A DNA stretch of 37,650 bases from a virus, in IMG/VR virus record IMGVR_UViG_3300032311_001182, positions 1-37,650 of that record. One strand, given 5' to 3'. The notes beneath the pieces were generated by a model. The model was not told the DNA's origin, made no database searches, and worked only from the letters and a program-made list of their open reading frames with translations. Position 1 is the first letter of the stretch. Each line of letters starts with the position of its first letter. Of the stretch, positions 8,145-17,485 are shown piece after piece. Position numbers and translations under genes: made by a program.

Positions 8145-9359
8145 CTAGTAATAAATATATAAATCGCCAGCGGCAGTTCCAGCAGGTGGAGTTCCCGAAT
8201 TATTGTAAAATATTTTATTTGAGTTTGCAGTATTAGTTCCATTTGAATAGGCTGTAGAAGCAACACTTACGCTTCCGCCCAAAGAAACAGCGGAGCCATT
8301 TACTGTAATAGATGAATTTACAAGTTGAGCATTAGTAATAGATGAGTTTGGAATAGTAGGTGTAGCACCTGTAGCACCTGTAGATCCTGTTGCACCTGTT
8401 GATCCCGTAGCACCTGTTGCACCTGTAGATCCTGTTGCCCCTGTAGATCCTGTTGCACCTGTTGGGCCCGCTACTGTGCTGTTTGCGCCTGTTGCGCCTG
8501 TAGCACCTGTTGCGCCAGTTGGACCTACTATTTGTCCAGCAGATGTCCATGTAGAACCGTCCCAAATGTAAAGGTCTCCGTCAGCATCAACTATTCTTGC
8601 ATCATTAACTGAGTTTGCAGATGATGGTAAAGCTGCAAATGTTGCTGCGCTTGCTTTTAATGTTATTGATACGCCTTGAGATCCTGTTGCTCCTGTAGAG
8701 CCTGTTGCGCCTGTTGGGCCTGCTACTGTGCTTGCTGCTCCTGTTGCACCTGTAGCACCCGTTGCACCCGTAGCACCTGTTGGTCCCGCTACTGTACTGT
8801 TTGCGCCTGTTGGGCCTGTTACACCTGTTGCGCCTGTTGCTCCAGTAGCGCCTGTAGGACCAGTTACTCCTTGTGGGCCTTGAATGTTTCCAACGTTTTC
8901 CCAAGACGTGCTTACTGTAGACCAAACAACAAGGTCTCCATTAATTAAATATCCATCTCCAGAAATTCCAGTTGGGTGTGCGGATTGCAACGCAGATAAA
9001 TTATTGTAAGATCCTAATATTGTTACTGCAGTTCCTGTAGCTCCAGTTCCTCCTGTTGCTCCTGTAGAACCTGTAGGGCCCGTAGGACCCGCTACTGTGC
9101 TATTAGCCCCAGTTGCACCTGTGGGCCCCGTAGGACCTGTAGGACCAGTAGCTCCCGTTGATCCTGCTGTGCCAGTTGGGCCTGCTACTGTGCTTGCTGC
9201 TCCTGTTGCACCTGTTGCTCCTGTAGGACCTGTAGGGCCTGGGTGCGCTGTAAGATAATCATCTATGTCTTGTGCTAGATAACCTAAATCTCTAGGAATG
9301 TCAGGAGACATATCCAGTGTTGGATATCTGAAACTTTTAGGAGTTAGATTACTAGGCAT
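8145..9359 (-). CDS. Collagen-like (GPT/GAT repeat) tail fibre
   Basis: 404 residues. After a 40-residue N-terminal piece ([20 protein letters not shown]) come three to four blocks of G-x-y triplets dominated by GPTGATG, with AASTVAG or ANSTVAG breaks. Two globular modules interrupt the triplets: [20 protein letters not shown] ending [12 protein letters not shown], and [20 protein letters not shown] ending [18 protein letters not shown]. The C-terminus ([16 protein letters not shown]) resembles a short tip. Collagen triplets would form a triple-helical shaft. The gene lies directly downstream of the glycosyltransferase; a second GPT protein lies on the other side of that enzyme. No ribosome site; TGG-TATAAT lies 6 nt before the ATG. 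Confidence 0.85.
   Translation of the reverse strand: MPSNLTPKSFRYPTLDMSPDIPRDLGYLAQDIDDYLTAHPGPTGPTGATGATGAASTVAGPTGTAGSTGATGPTGPTGPTGATGANSTVAGPTGPTGSTGATGGTGATGTAVTILGSYNNLSALQSAHPTGISGDGYLINGDLVVWSTVSTSWENVGNIQGPQGVTGPTGATGATGATGVTGPTGANSTVAGPTGATGATGATGATGAASTVAGPTGATGSTGATGSQGVSITLKASAATFAALPSSANSVNDARIVDADGDLYIWDGSTWTSAGQIVGPTGATGATGATGANSTVAGPTGATGSTGATGSTGATGATGSTGATGSTGATGATPTIPNSSITNAQLVNSSITVNGSAVSLGGSVSVASTAYSNGTNTANSNKIFYNNSGTPPAGTAAGDLYIYY
8370..9240. repeat. Tandem codon repeats encoding G-x-T collagen triplets
   Basis: Three dense blocks at about 8370-8530, 8690-8870 and 9050-9240 consist of degenerate 9-base units (GGA/GCA-ACA-GG type on the minus strand). Each encodes Gly-Pro-Thr or Gly-Ala-Thr. 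Copies differ mostly at third codon positions, so they are old repeats kept by protein selection with some recent copying. Such blocks readily gain or lose units by slippage or recombination, which would change fibre length. Confidence 0.7.
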
Positions 9360-9361
9360 TT

Positions 9362-10429
9362 TTAAATTATACCACTTTCACGGTTCTGAGCACTGTGATA
9401 AAAGCCCAAATTGTCATGTAGCCTTTGATCATCGCATAAGGAAACAGCTATTTCTCCGTGCTTTGAGGCATCCTCATAATTACCTAAATTATAGTTAGCT
9501 AGAGCTAGCAAGTCATGTGGCTTCCAGCCCCAAGCTTCTGATTCACAGAAATATCCTAAAAACTTTTCTTTTATATTTAAGGCAAGCTCTGAATACTCTT
9601 TTACTTTATCCCAATCTTGAATCTCATAAAAATATTGAGCAAGGTCTACAAATGGTTCTCTTCTTTCTGGGCATTCTGCAATTGCTAATCTTAGCCAGTA
9701 TTCTTTATCATTTGGCTCACACTTTGCAATGTAGCGCATAGATTCACATCTTTCTGGTTTCCAGAATGCTGAAGGTAATGACAAATGTCTTTTAAACTCA
9801 ATTGCTGCTTCTTCGTACCTGGCATAATAGAAAAGCTCTCTTGCGTAATAATGGGCACACCTATCGCTTGTAGGGTCTTCTTGTGCCGCCATTGCTAACA
9901 ATGGAAGATATTGCCCTCTTGATTTGTTATTATCTGGGTAGTGGTAGATCTTAATATTAACATCTTGTCTTACTTCGTCTATTCCATAAAATGCAACAGA
10001 TTCGTGAATTGGATACTTCCACCTATGTCCGTGTCTTGAGTGCATTCTTAATGCATCAAATTCAACACCTGGTTTTCCATTTTCATCAAATGAAGTAACC
10101 AGTCTATGTATCGGTCTTGTTACTGAAGAAGGAAGTTTTTCTAATTCTTCTCTCCAGCCTTCTGATAATACTTCATCCATATCTAAAGATATACAATAGT
10201 CTATATCGGAAGGAATTAATGCAAGGGCTGCATTTCTAGCATCGTCAAATCGCCAGGGGGCCACGGATATAGAATGAACTTCTATTCCTAGATGTAATGC
10301 TAATTCTTTTGTTTTATCTGTAGAGCCTGTATCTGCAATTAGTAAATAGTCAGCATCTTTTGCAGACTCATACCAACGCTTAACAAACTGCTCTTCATTT
10401 AAAGCAATTGTATATACTGCTATTTTCAT
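9362..10429 (-). CDS. Family 2 glycosyltransferase with C-terminal TPR-like repeats
   Basis: 355 residues. The N-terminal half is a GT-A glycosyltransferase: [20 protein letters not shown], then [10 protein letters not shown] (residues 32-41, nucleotide-binding Asp33), [13 protein letters not shown], and the metal-binding DMDE motif at 83-86. IHES at 141-144 is a usual acceptor-side element of this group. Residues about 185-350 are helical and TPR-like ([48 protein letters not shown]). No membrane segment, so it acts in the cytosol. It lies between two collagen-like Thr-rich fibre genes, which makes those fibres the obvious candidate substrates. Family is secure; sugar and acceptor are unknown. 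Confidence 0.87.
   Translation of the reverse strand: MKIAVYTIALNEEQFVKRWYESAKDADYLLIADTGSTDKTKELALHLGIEVHSISVAPWRFDDARNAALALIPSDIDYCISLDMDEVLSEGWREELEKLPSSVTRPIHRLVTSFDENGKPGVEFDALRMHSRHGHRWKYPIHESVAFYGIDEVRQDVNIKIYHYPDNNKSRGQYLPLLAMAAQEDPTSDRCAHYYARELFYYARYEEAAIEFKRHLSLPSAFWKPERCESMRYIAKCEPNDKEYWLRLAIAECPERREPFVDLAQYFYEIQDWDKVKEYSELALNIKEKFLGYFCESEAWGWKPHDLLALANYNLGNYEDASKHGEIAVSLCDDQRLHDNLGFYHSAQNRESGII
9366..9374 (-). promoter_or_regulatory. Extended -10 box of a possible leaderless promoter for the collagen-like fibre
   Basis: The minus strand reads TGG then a perfect TATAAT, ending 6 nt before the ATG at 9359. The gene has no Shine-Dalgarno sequence, and the preceding glycosyltransferase stop lies inside the same few bases. 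The spacing fits transcription beginning at the start codon. It would allow separate expression of the fibre. Confidence 0.45.
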
Positions 10430-10450
10430 TAATTACCTTCTGTTAGGGTA

Positions 10451-12652
10451 TTACCAGGTGTTTATTGGAATTCTTTTCCAAGTGTTTGTAGCTGTGCAAA
10501 CATAAATATAATTTGAATCCCATTTTACATCTCCCGCTGTTCCAGTGGTTGTTGATGTTGCTACTGTGCCGTTTGTAATCCCAGATGGGCCTGTTGGGCC
10601 TGTTGGGCCTGTTGGGCCTCCTGAAGGACCTGTTGGTCCCGTTGGGCCTGTATTGCCTTGTAAACCTGCACCAGTTGCACCTGTAGCTCCAGTAGCTCCA
10701 GTAGCACCTGTTGAGCCTGTTACTCCTGTTGGTCCTGTAGGTCCTTGAATACTTGATCCATTTGCACCTGTAGCACCTGTTGCACCTGTAGCACCTGTTG
10801 CACCTACTCCTGTTGGGCCAGTAGAACCTGTAGGTCCTTGAATACTTCCAACATTAGTCCAAGCAGATCCAGTCCAAACATATAAAGCACCATTGATTAA
10901 ATATCCATCGCCAAGGGTTCCTGATGGTCGTGCTGATACAAGAGCAGCTTCATTTGGATATGAACCTAATATTTTTACTGATGTTCCATCTGCTCCAGCT
11001 GTTCCTGTTGCTCCTGTTGCTCCTGTTGCACCTGTTGCACCTGTTGGGCCCGCTACTGTGCTGTTTGCGCCTGTTGCGCCTGTAGCACCTGTGGGACCTG
11101 TTGGTCCTTGCTTAAGAGTAAAGTTTAAAATAAGATCTGTAGATGTTCCAGAATTTGTAATTAAAGGAGAACCAGTTGGTCCAGTAGAAGCAATTGTTCC
11201 TAAAGTTATTGTTGTTGGGCCAGCTGGGCCTGTTGGACCAGTTATTCCCTGCTTTAAAACAAAATCAAGTAGTGCTGCAGTTGTTGTTCCAACATTTGTA
11301 ACAGAAGGAATTCCAGTTGGTCCAGTAGAAGTTACTCCTCCTACTGCAACAGTAGCCGCATTTCCAGTTGGTCCAGTTGCTCCAATTGGTCCTTGTGGCA
11401 AAACAAAATCAAAAACTCCAGCTGAGCCTGATCCAGAATTTGTTATAGATGCTGTGCCCGTTGGTCCTGTAGTAGTAACGGTTCCGATAGCTATTGTTGC
11501 TGGGCCTGTTGCACCTGTAGGACCTTGGAATTGTCCTGCATCTAGCCACTGTGTTCCGCTCCAAACATATAAATGCAAATCGCTTAACGCAATCCATGCA
11601 TCACCTGATGTATTTCCAGAAGATGGCAAGGCTGCAACATTTGCTTTTGTGCCTTTAATATTAATTGATCTTCCATCTGCTCCAGTAGGACCTGTCCCGC
11701 CAGTAGCACCTGTGGCACCAGTTGGGCCTGTAGCACCTGTGGAACCTTTATAAGAACCAGCATTTGACCATGCAGTTCCATTCCAAACATACATCGTTTG
11801 TGTATCTGTTACTAAATAAGTTGCACCTAAAAATGAATTTGATGGCAATGCTCCTACATTTGCAACTGTTCCTTGAAGTTGCAAGCTTGTTCCAGTTGCG
11901 CCAGTTGATCCAGTTGGGCCAGTTGGGCCAGCTACACCAGTTGCACCAGTAGGACCAGCTGCTCCATTAACACCTATTGTTCCATTAATTCCTGGATTTC
12001 CAGCAACAGCAAATACCCAATCTGAATATGTTCCTGTTCCATTTCTAGTGTCTACATCTACAGATATACTTACATTTTTTACAACTTGTGTAATAACACC
12101 TTCAACATATGTAGTTAAAGCTAGTGGGTTTATAACACGAACACGTTGTCCTGCTGTATAAGCACCACTGTTATTTACATAAAATACTTTTGAGCCAGTC
12201 GCTACTGAGTTTGTTGTTATTGATGTTACATCGGCATAACCTGCTCCTGAAGCTCCTGTGGTTCCGCCTGTTGATCCTCCACCAGATAGAGTTCCTGAAA
12301 GGTCTACTCCTGATATTGTTAATGAGTAGCAGTTTGGTGTTGTTGTAACTGCTGCAATAGACTCTCCAGCATTTAAAATTAATGAATGTTCTAGCTTGAG
12401 TGTTGTATTATTTGAAACAGTAACATTTCCATACAAAGTGTATGGGTCTAGGCTTGATCTATTTACATTATATAGGTTTATTACTTGATCGCCGTTTTCG
12501 CCTAATAAAAATATGCTAAATGGTAAAGTAGATCCGCTAAAATTTGTTACCGTAAACTCTTTAATAATTATAGTTGATACAGCTGTATATAATTTAGTAG
12601 GAGAGGCTGGTATTAATGAAGGTCCTGAAAATCTAATTGGAGCATATGACAT
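10451..12652 (-). CDS. Long collagen-like tail fibre with intercalated W-motif modules
   Basis: 733 residues. Residues 1-120 form a beta domain ([20 protein letters not shown] ... ISGVDLSG) like the two small proteins at 16811-17131 and 32378-32707. Then come G-x-y blocks, mostly GPTGATG, separated by modules of two kinds: a 50-residue one ([39 protein letters not shown]) seen about three times, and a 35-residue one ([20 protein letters not shown] ending LDFVLKQG) seen three times. The C-terminus is [20 protein letters not shown], a tip motif found on many phage fibres. Its overall plan suggests a triple-helical shaft with knobs. It is the gene just upstream of the glycosyltransferase. Confidence 0.85.
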   Translation of the reverse strand: MSYAPIRFSGPSLIPASPTKLYTAVSTIIIKEFTVTNFSGSTLPFSIFLLGENGDQVINLYNVNRSSLDPYTLYGNVTVSNNTTLKLEHSLILNAGESIAAVTTTPNCYSLTISGVDLSGTLSGGGSTGGTTGASGAGYADVTSITTNSVATGSKVFYVNNSGAYTAGQRVRVINPLALTTYVEGVITQVVKNVSISVDVDTRNGTGTYSDWVFAVAGNPGINGTIGVNGAAGPTGATGVAGPTGPTGSTGATGTSLQLQGTVANVGALPSNSFLGATYLVTDTQTMYVWNGTAWSNAGSYKGSTGATGPTGATGATGGTGPTGADGRSINIKGTKANVAALPSSGNTSGDAWIALSDLHLYVWSGTQWLDAGQFQGPTGATGPATIAIGTVTTTGPTGTASITNSGSGSAGVFDFVLPQGPIGATGPTGNAATVAVGGVTSTGPTGIPSVTNVGTTTAALLDFVLKQGITGPTGPAGPTTITLGTIASTGPTGSPLITNSGTSTDLILNFTLKQGPTGPTGATGATGANSTVAGPTGATGATGATGATGTAGADGTSVKILGSYPNEAALVSARPSGTLGDGYLINGALYVWTGSAWTNVGSIQGPTGSTGPTGVGATGATGATGATGANGSSIQGPTGPTGVTGSTGATGATGATGATGAGLQGNTGPTGPTGPSGGPTGPTGPTGPSGITNGTVATSTTTGTAGDVKWDSNYIYVCTATNTWKRIPINTW
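10590..11750. repeat. Tandem codon repeats encoding collagen triplets in the long fibre
   Basis: Blocks at about 10590-10850, 10990-11110 and 11690-11750 repeat 9-base units that encode GPT, GAT and GPS triplets. Units near 10760-10810 and 11000-11050 are almost identical to units in the fibre gene at 8145-9359. The two genes are therefore likely to exchange repeats. The blocks give long proline/valine-rich false frames on the plus strand. Confidence 0.65.
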
Positions 12653-12666
12653 ACTTTAATTCCCCC

Positions 12667-13383
12667 TTAGACTATAGACCACTTAGATATTAGATCTTTT
12701 TCAACAGTTTCGTATTCTGAAAATTGTAAAGCTCTATTATAAATTAAAAATTCTCCAATTTTAAAGTTTCCATAAGTTGAAATATATCTTCCAATTGCTT
12801 GTCCAGTCATTGAAGCTACTGATCCACCTGTTACAGCACGTGAAACTTCCACTCTATTTCTTCTTACAGTTCTTTGATTATTTGATGAATCATAAACAAT
12901 TGTATAAATTTCTGTTGTACCTGATGGAACAACTGTTATAATAGATCCTTGGTCATCATTATAGAATCCAGTTCTATGTGTATTTGATGTTAAATCTCCT
13001 GCATAAAAATTTGTTCTTGTTCCTGTATTTGTTCCGCCAAAGATCCATGTATTACTATTTGCTGGATTTGATGCAACATAAATTACTGTAAATGATCTTC
13101 CTGCAATATACGCAAGTGTTTGATCTGAAAATGTCATAAAATCATCTACGCCGTCAAACTGAATGGCACCAAGTCCGCCTAGGCCTGTTGCTTGAAATAA
13201 TGGTTTATTTGCCTGTGTTGCTTGAACCATATGTCGGCCTGCACCTGACTTATCATTCCAAGCGGAAGCAAAATTGCTTCCATCTCTAATTACTGTAGCT
13301 GGAAGTGAAGCATCTAAATGAAGCTGTAGGCCTAATGTTGTAAATCTAGCTCTACGAAAATTTGAACGCTGATTAGGTAGCAA
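12667..13383 (-). CDS. Concanavalin/LamG-like lectin protein with TTG start
   Basis: 238 residues. The domain runs from LGLQLHLDASLPATVI through SAWNDKSGAGRHMVQ, IQFDGVDDFMTF, RSFTVIYVAS, STYGNFKIGEFLIYNRAL to EKDLISKWSIV, a full concanavalin-like sandwich of the kind used by phage lectins. The first codon is TTG at 13383, directly after the TAA of the preceding gene and in the same frame. No ATG occurs for about 55 codons. A GGAG site lies 8 nt before the TTG, inside the end of the upstream gene. Start by re-initiation is likely; readthrough of the single TAA would fuse the two proteins. Confidence 0.75.
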   Translation of the reverse strand: MLPNQRSNFRRARFTTLGLQLHLDASLPATVIRDGSNFASAWNDKSGAGRHMVQATQANKPLFQATGLGGLGAIQFDGVDDFMTFSDQTLAYIAGRSFTVIYVASNPANSNTWIFGGTNTGTRTNFYAGDLTSNTHRTGFYNDDQGSIITVVPSGTTEIYTIVYDSSNNQRTVRRNRVEVSRAVTGGSVASMTGQAIGRYISTYGNFKIGEFLIYNRALQFSEYETVEKDLISKWSIV

Positions 13384-13827
13384 TTAATTTTCTCCTGTTC
13401 CACCATAAACTACAGGCTTTTCTGGCCAAGTAATCTCTGATACATTTGAATATTCTTTTAACAAGTTTAGCTTTTCTCTGTACTTAACCCAAGCTTGCTT
13501 ATCCTTTGCAGATAAATCTGATTTAGTTTCTAGTCCCTCTGTAGATATTAATTCAAAATCGATATGCGCCAGCAAAATATCTTTTTGATCATCTGCAGAA
13601 ATTGACTCTACCTTAACATTATATACTTTTTTGCTTTTAATATATGGCTCACACGAAACTAACTTTTCAGTGTTTGAGTTATATTCTAAATCTGTAATAA
13701 CTGTATAAACATCGTTATCTTTTAAAAAATCTCCATAGTCGCCACTAGCAGGAAATGAAGTATTTGGAAACAATACTGTTATTTCACCAACATTGATGAT
13801 TCTATTATCCTTAACTATTGCGTACAT
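13384..13827 (-). CDS. Tail-fibre assembly chaperone-like protein
   Basis: 147 residues. The N-terminus YAIVKDNRIINVGEITVLFP and the C-terminus KQAWVKYREKLNLLKEYSNV followed by WPEKP match the pattern of small phage tail assembly chaperones, whose C-terminal helix ends in a short Trp-Pro motif. Such proteins help fold or trimerise the neighbouring fibre and usually lie right next to it. Here it sits between the 145-residue tip-like protein and the lectin protein, and is in frame with the latter across one stop codon. The relation to the chaperone at 17503-17910 is by pattern only. Confidence 0.6.
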   Translation of the reverse strand: MYAIVKDNRIINVGEITVLFPNTSFPASGDYGDFLKDNDVYTVITDLEYNSNTEKLVSCEPYIKSKKVYNVKVESISADDQKDILLAHIDFELISTEGLETKSDLSAKDKQAWVKYREKLNLLKEYSNVSEITWPEKPVVYGGTGEN

Positions 13828-13845
13828 GGATTCTCCTTTTAATTA

Positions 13846-14283
13846 TTATACGTATAAATCAGCGAATGCATATCCGCCATATATAGTTGTTCCGCCATCT
13901 CTTGTGTAAAAGTTTAATAGCGTTGTATTAGTTGATAATAGTGGTGCTACGTTTGCAGCTCCTCCACCGTCCCACTTAATTGCTCCTGGCCATGTGATTG
14001 TATAAGATCCACCAGCTTTAAGCTCTACTTGCCAGAATGCTGCCTTGTTGGTAGCTGGGATTCCTGTGAATGCTACTGTCATGTTTCCGTTAGCAAGAAT
14101 TCTAAAAACTCCTGCTGATGATACATCACATGTTGCAGTTCCTCCTGCATTAATTGTTCCTCTGTTGTTGTATTCAACTGGAATATTAAAATATGTATAA
14201 CCTTGACCATTAATTGGTGCTTGAAGGTATGTATATGTCCACAAAGATGGTGTAACAGCTTGTGGCGTCATTGATACTGGCAT
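13846..14283 (-). CDS. Small tail protein with fibre-tip beta domain
   Basis: 145 residues. The C-terminal half (FWQVELKAGGSYTITWPGAI, then KWDGG, LLNFYTRDGGTTIYGGYAFA) is a beta domain often found at the ends of phage fibre proteins. The N-terminal half (YTYFNIPVEYNNRGTINAGG) is also beta-rich. No shaft or collagen part is present, so it is either a free-standing tip or a decoration protein. It follows the glycine-rich adhesin and precedes the chaperone-like gene. Exact role unknown. Confidence 0.65.
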   Translation of the reverse strand: MPVSMTPQAVTPSLWTYTYLQAPINGQGYTYFNIPVEYNNRGTINAGGTATCDVSSAGVFRILANGNMTVAFTGIPATNKAAFWQVELKAGGSYTITWPGAIKWDGGGAANVAPLLSTNTTLLNFYTRDGGTTIYGGYAFADLYV

Positions 14284-14310
14284 TTTATTCTCCTTTTATT
14301 TCTTTAATTA

Positions 14311-15246
14311 TTAAGCTTTTACCCAATAGGTAATTTTGCATATTCCTGAACCACCAGTATTTGATCCGCCTCCGCCACCGCCTGAACCTGAGTTTGGTTG
14401 TGCGTTAGCGCCAGCAGTTCCAGTATAGTCTCCGTAGCCATTTCCTCCGCCACATGACCCTGGGCCACCTGATCCTCTTGCTGCTCCTCCGCCACCACCA
14501 GCGAGTCCGTAAAGTCCAGAACCACCTCTGCCTCCGTGTGATCTATATCCTGAGTCATTTGAGTTAGCAGAACCTGGTCCGCCACCTGATGAGCCTTCTG
14601 AAGAGCTTCTTGATCCGCCAAAATATCCAGCATATCCTCCAGAGTTTGGGTACTGTGTATCAGCTTCTTGTCCAGCTCCACCTGCACCTCCGCCACCTCC
14701 GCCACCGCCCCATGAGTTCTGCCATTCTCCTTGACCGCCTCCACCTGAGCCAATTCCTGTTCTATTGTTAGCCCCTGGTCCATTTGAACCAGATTGACCG
14801 TTACCTTGTGTTGAACCTCCACCATATGCAACCATGTAAAATGGTTGACCTGAAGTTCCAAATGTTGAGTTTCCACCTTGTGCATTACATGTACCACCTG
14901 ATGCAATACCAATTGAAATTGATTGTCCTATTGGAACAGAAGAAACATCAAGAGTTCTTCTTAAAAGTTGTCCTGCTCCGCCACCGCCGTGATCAGTTGA
15001 ACCAGCTGTGCATCCGCCTCCACCGCCGCCGCCTACTAGTGTTACGTTTATTTGTGGTGCGCTATTTGCTGGACGTGTCCAAACACCACCGCTTAAAATT
15101 GATACTTCATAGGCATTATAAAAACCTGAAAGGTTTGCTGCAATTAATGGAATTGCAATAGATGTTGAAAGTGTTGTTGCTGAAGATTGAATTGCTGCAT
15201 CTAAGCCTGGTACATAAATTTGATTAATTGTTCCGTATGTTGCCAT
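14311..15246 (-). CDS. Glycine-rich adhesin
   Basis: 311 residues. The N-terminal tag is INQIYVPGLDAAIQSSA, also seen in the 330-residue and 316-residue proteins. Then a strand pair (SGGVWTRPANSAPQINVTLV) leads into a Gly-rich domain with GGGGGGG runs, the conserved GAGQLLRRTLDVSSVPIGQS and FYMVAYGGGS pieces, and the end GICKITYWVKA. This is the Gly_rich-type domain of phage tail proteins, reminiscent of polyglycine-loop adhesins such as gp38 of T-even-like phages, which bind outer surface receptors. The start overlaps the preceding stop as TAATG. Variable Gly/Ser loops are the likely binding surface. Confidence 0.78.
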   Translation of the reverse strand: MATYGTINQIYVPGLDAAIQSSATTLSTSIAIPLIAANLSGFYNAYEVSILSGGVWTRPANSAPQINVTLVGGGGGGGCTAGSTDHGGGGAGQLLRRTLDVSSVPIGQSISIGIASGGTCNAQGGNSTFGTSGQPFYMVAYGGGSTQGNGQSGSNGPGANNRTGIGSGGGGQGEWQNSWGGGGGGGGAGGAGQEADTQYPNSGGYAGYFGGSRSSSEGSSGGGPGSANSNDSGYRSHGGRGGSGLYGLAGGGGGAARGSGGPGSCGGGNGYGDYTGTAGANAQPNSGSGGGGGGSNTGGSGICKITYWVKA

Positions 15247-15491
15247 TATGATTTTACCTCGATTTCAAGAACATTTTCTTCTACAACATGCTCTGGTTTT
15301 GGTCTTACTGATTCTGGTGCTTTAAACTTATTATCTTCTAATCTCCACATAATTGCTGGTTGTGGATTGTAATCTGTAATATCTATACGATCTAGTCCAG
15401 AGAAATCTGGGTGAGATTCAATAAAATCTTCTTCAGCAATAATTACATTTCCAATAATATTATCTACTAGCAGTGCCCAAGTTCTTGACAT
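15246..15491 (-). CDS. Small tail-associated protein, possible chaperone
   Basis: 81 residues: WALLVDNIIGNVIIAEEDFI, then an acidic middle, IMWRLEDNKFKAPESV and a charged tail. It lies between the two glycine-rich adhesins and is joined by TAATG on both sides. Together with the 101-residue gene just upstream it has the plan of small fibre-associated proteins: a short strand pair about a value or note, a W-Y-D or W-R-L-x-D motif, then a Pro-rich end. The 89-residue protein at 27137-27406 has the same plan. Function by analogy only. Confidence 0.6.
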   Translation of the reverse strand: MSRTWALLVDNIIGNVIIAEEDFIESHPDFSGLDRIDITDYNPQPAIMWRLEDNKFKAPESVRPKPEHVVEENVLEIEVKS

Positions 15492-15796
15492 TATTGTTGA
15501 CCCCCTACCATTGGAGCGGACTCTGGTTGTTCAACCTCAGAGGCTTCTACTGGCTCTGTAATAGGAATAAGATTTTCTACAACAACATTTGAAATAAATG
15601 GTGTAGGCTTATTCCATACTTCTGTTTCTCTATTGTAAGTCCATTGAGGACCTGGCTTATCGTCATAAGCCCAGTCAGTATAATCAAAGTGCAAAAGATC
15701 TTTTAAGTCATCATTTGCAGCAATTGCTTCAGGCCCTGTTAGATGCAGTATGTTATGTACTGTTCCATCTTCATTAATAAATACGTAGTCTCTCAT
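15491..15796 (-). CDS. Small tail-associated protein, possible chaperone
   Basis: 101 residues: YVFINEDGTVHNILHLTGPE, then FDYTDWAYDDKPGPQWTYNR and a Pro/Glu/Val-rich end. It lies directly downstream of the 330-residue glycine-rich adhesin and overlaps the next small gene by TAATG. The strand-plus-W-Y motif plan is shared with the 81-residue gene next to it. The pair could be dedicated helpers for the glycine-rich adhesins on either side. No catalytic motif. Confidence 0.6.
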   Translation of the reverse strand: MRDYVFINEDGTVHNILHLTGPEAIAANDDLKDLLHFDYTDWAYDDKPGPQWTYNRETEVWNKPTPFISNVVVENLIPITEPVEASEVEQPESAPMVGGQQ

Positions 15797-15798
15797 AG

Positions 15799-16791
15799 TT
15801 ATGCTTTAACGTAGTATGTAATAATAGCTACGCCAGAACCTCCCTTTTGACCATTTCCACCTGTGTGATTATTTCCGCCTCCGCCTGAACCAGTTCCATC
15901 CATGCCCTGTCCACCTGAGTTATCAGTTGTTTGTGATCCTCCTGCGCCACCACCACAAGATCCTCCTCCGCCTGCTGATCCTCCTCCGCCGCCTCCGCCT
16001 GCAATTCCGTATTCACCGTCTCCGCCCATTCCTCCAACGCCAATCCATGAAGTCCAGTTGTGAGATGCTCCTTGTGCACCACCAGATGCTCCAGGTCCAT
16101 ATCCAAAACCTCCCATGCGACCAGATGATCCAACTCCATTTGTAGTTGTTGTACATCTTGCTGGTCCGCCTGCAGTTTTTGCTCCTCCGCCTCCACCGCC
16201 ACCGCCGTAAGACTGTCCAAAGTTAGATCCACCACCGCCACCAGATCCTCCTCCGTTTTGGTTGTTGTAACCTTGACCCATGCTTCCGCTGTTTCCATTG
16301 TTTCCATTGTTTTCTGGGTATCCGCCTCCGCCACCACCGTATGCAATTAAATAAAATGAGTTTCCATTAACGCCGAATGAAGAGTTACCTCCATTATTAC
16401 CATTTGAATTTCCACCAACTGCTGGTCCACCTGCACCAATTGTAATTGGAATAGTTGATCCAATTGCAACTGAAGAAATATCTAACCATCTCTCAACAAG
16501 TTGTCCTGCTCCTCCGCCACCAGATCCGCTATGGCTCCATGAAACACCACAACCACCCGCTCCTCCGCCACCAACAAGAACTAACTTAATAACAGGACCA
16601 GAGTTAGCTGGACGTGTCCAGTTTCCAGAAGAATAAATTCTTTCTTCTAGTGGCATATACATTGAGCTTACTCCACCTGCTGCAATTGCTTGTGCGGTAA
16701 TACCAGTTTGTAGACCTGCTGTTACGGCAGCATCAATTGTTGTTGTAAGTCCTGGTAAATATATAGAGGACGTGCTATTAGATGATGGCAT
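15799..16791 (-). CDS. Glycine-rich adhesin, paralogue of the 311-residue protein
   Basis: 330 residues. Same plan as the 311-residue protein: N-terminal tag SSIYLPGLTTTIDAAVTA, strand pair SSGNWTRPANSGPVIKLVLV, Gly-rich loops with the conserved GAGQLVERWLDISSVAIGST and FYLIAYGGGGGG pieces, and the end GVAIITYYVKA. Most changes lie in the Gly/Ser/Asn loops between the fixed strands, which fits an adhesin whose loops define the target. A ribosome site AAAGGAG precedes the ATG. Duplication of this gene with its small partners created the 14311-16791 block. Confidence 0.78.
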   Translation of the reverse strand: MPSSNSTSSIYLPGLTTTIDAAVTAGLQTGITAQAIAAGGVSSMYMPLEERIYSSGNWTRPANSGPVIKLVLVGGGGAGGCGVSWSHSGSGGGGAGQLVERWLDISSVAIGSTIPITIGAGGPAVGGNSNGNNGGNSSFGVNGNSFYLIAYGGGGGGYPENNGNNGNSGSMGQGYNNQNGGGSGGGGGSNFGQSYGGGGGGGGAKTAGGPARCTTTTNGVGSSGRMGGFGYGPGASGGAQGASHNWTSWIGVGGMGGDGEYGIAGGGGGGGSAGGGGSCGGGAGGSQTTDNSGGQGMDGTGSGGGGNNHTGGNGQKGGSGVAIITYYVKA

Positions 16792-16810
16792 TCTTTATTA
16801 CTCCTTTAAA

Positions 16811-17131
16811 TTATGATGATGTTATTTTTACGCCTGAGATAAACATTGTAACTGCTGAGCCATTTGAGGCTTTTACAAGAATACTCTCTGCTGTGTTAAG
16901 AACTTGCTTAATATCTAACGTCATAAATGTTTGTGGTGGAAGGCTTAGCTGATAAGCTAAGAATGTTCCTGCCATTTTCACATCAAATGTTTGCGCTACT
17001 TGTGTGATGTTCATTGCTGTGATTGATGTAATTACATCTGTCTCTGCTGCTGGAACTGTCCAAACTCCTACTTCTGCATTTGTAAGCGTTCCTGCATAAA
17101 AACGTGCTGGTAAACTAACTGTTGTTGGCAT
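16811..17131 (-). CDS. Small beta-domain tail protein (ISGVxI family)
   Basis: 106 residues of predicted beta sandwich: VGVWTVPAAETDVITSITAM, then FDVKMAGTFLAYQLSLPPQT, IKQVLNTAESILVKASNG and the end ISGVKITSS. The same order (strand start with TVP, then a strand ending in the default or cue, D/E-x-K-Q-V-L, ISGVxI) is seen in the 109-residue protein at 32378-32707 and the first 120 residues of the 733-residue fibre. It is likely an attachment or decoration domain. Function not known. Confidence 0.65.
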   Translation of the reverse strand: MPTTVSLPARFYAGTLTNAEVGVWTVPAAETDVITSITAMNITQVAQTFDVKMAGTFLAYQLSLPPQTFMTLDIKQVLNTAESILVKASNGSAVTMFISGVKITSS

Positions 17132-17132
17132 T

Positions 17133-17465
17133 TTATATTACTCCCATATTCTGATAAATTGTAAAGTTGTTTAATTCATTTGCAACAGCTGCTACTTGAG
17201 TTGCTCCTGCTGCAGCTACTGCTGCCACTTGTGTACTTCCTGCACCAGCAACTGTTGTTGTAGCGGCTGTCACTGCAGTTGAGATGTCATTAAGCTTTGT
17301 AGTTGTAGCCGCCAAAACATCATTGACTCCCAAAAGGTTTCCCATTGACTCAATAGCTTTTGCTAAATAAATCAATTCCTGTGCGCCCAGCGTAGTACCG
17401 CTAAGGGCTGTAACCTTAGTTTTAAATAGATCTACTTGAGCGGTTAAGCTTGCATAATCTGGCAT
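17133..17465 (-). CDS. Small coiled-coil tail protein (MPDY family)
   Basis: 110 residues. Starts MPDYASLTAQVDLFKTKVTA and continues as helix with LGVNDVLAATT and a run of Ala/Val/Thr-rich heptads. The first about 55 residues match the start of the 220-residue protein at 18845-19507 (MPDYSSLTSQITQFKTAATT), which carries a tip domain that is missing here. This may be the shaft only, or a form that has lost its tip. A TGC-TATACT box and an AGAGGTG site lie before the start. Confidence 0.65.
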   Translation of the reverse strand: MPDYASLTAQVDLFKTKVTALSGTTLGAQELIYLAKAIESMGNLLGVNDVLAATTTKLNDISTAVTAATTTVAGAGSTQVAAVAAAGATQVAAVANELNNFTIYQNMGVI

Positions 17466-17485
17466 TATTGATCACCTCTTTGTAT

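Noticed and set aside
8370-9240. CRISPR-like array in the regularly repeated DNA
   Set aside because: Units are only about 9 bases, contiguous and in frame, and encode collagen triplets; there are no spacers.
10893-11753. Pro/Val-rich open frame on the plus strand (286 codons, GPVAPV repeats)
   Set aside because: Antisense shadow of collagen triplet codons in the 733-residue fibre; low-complexity and without a start signal.
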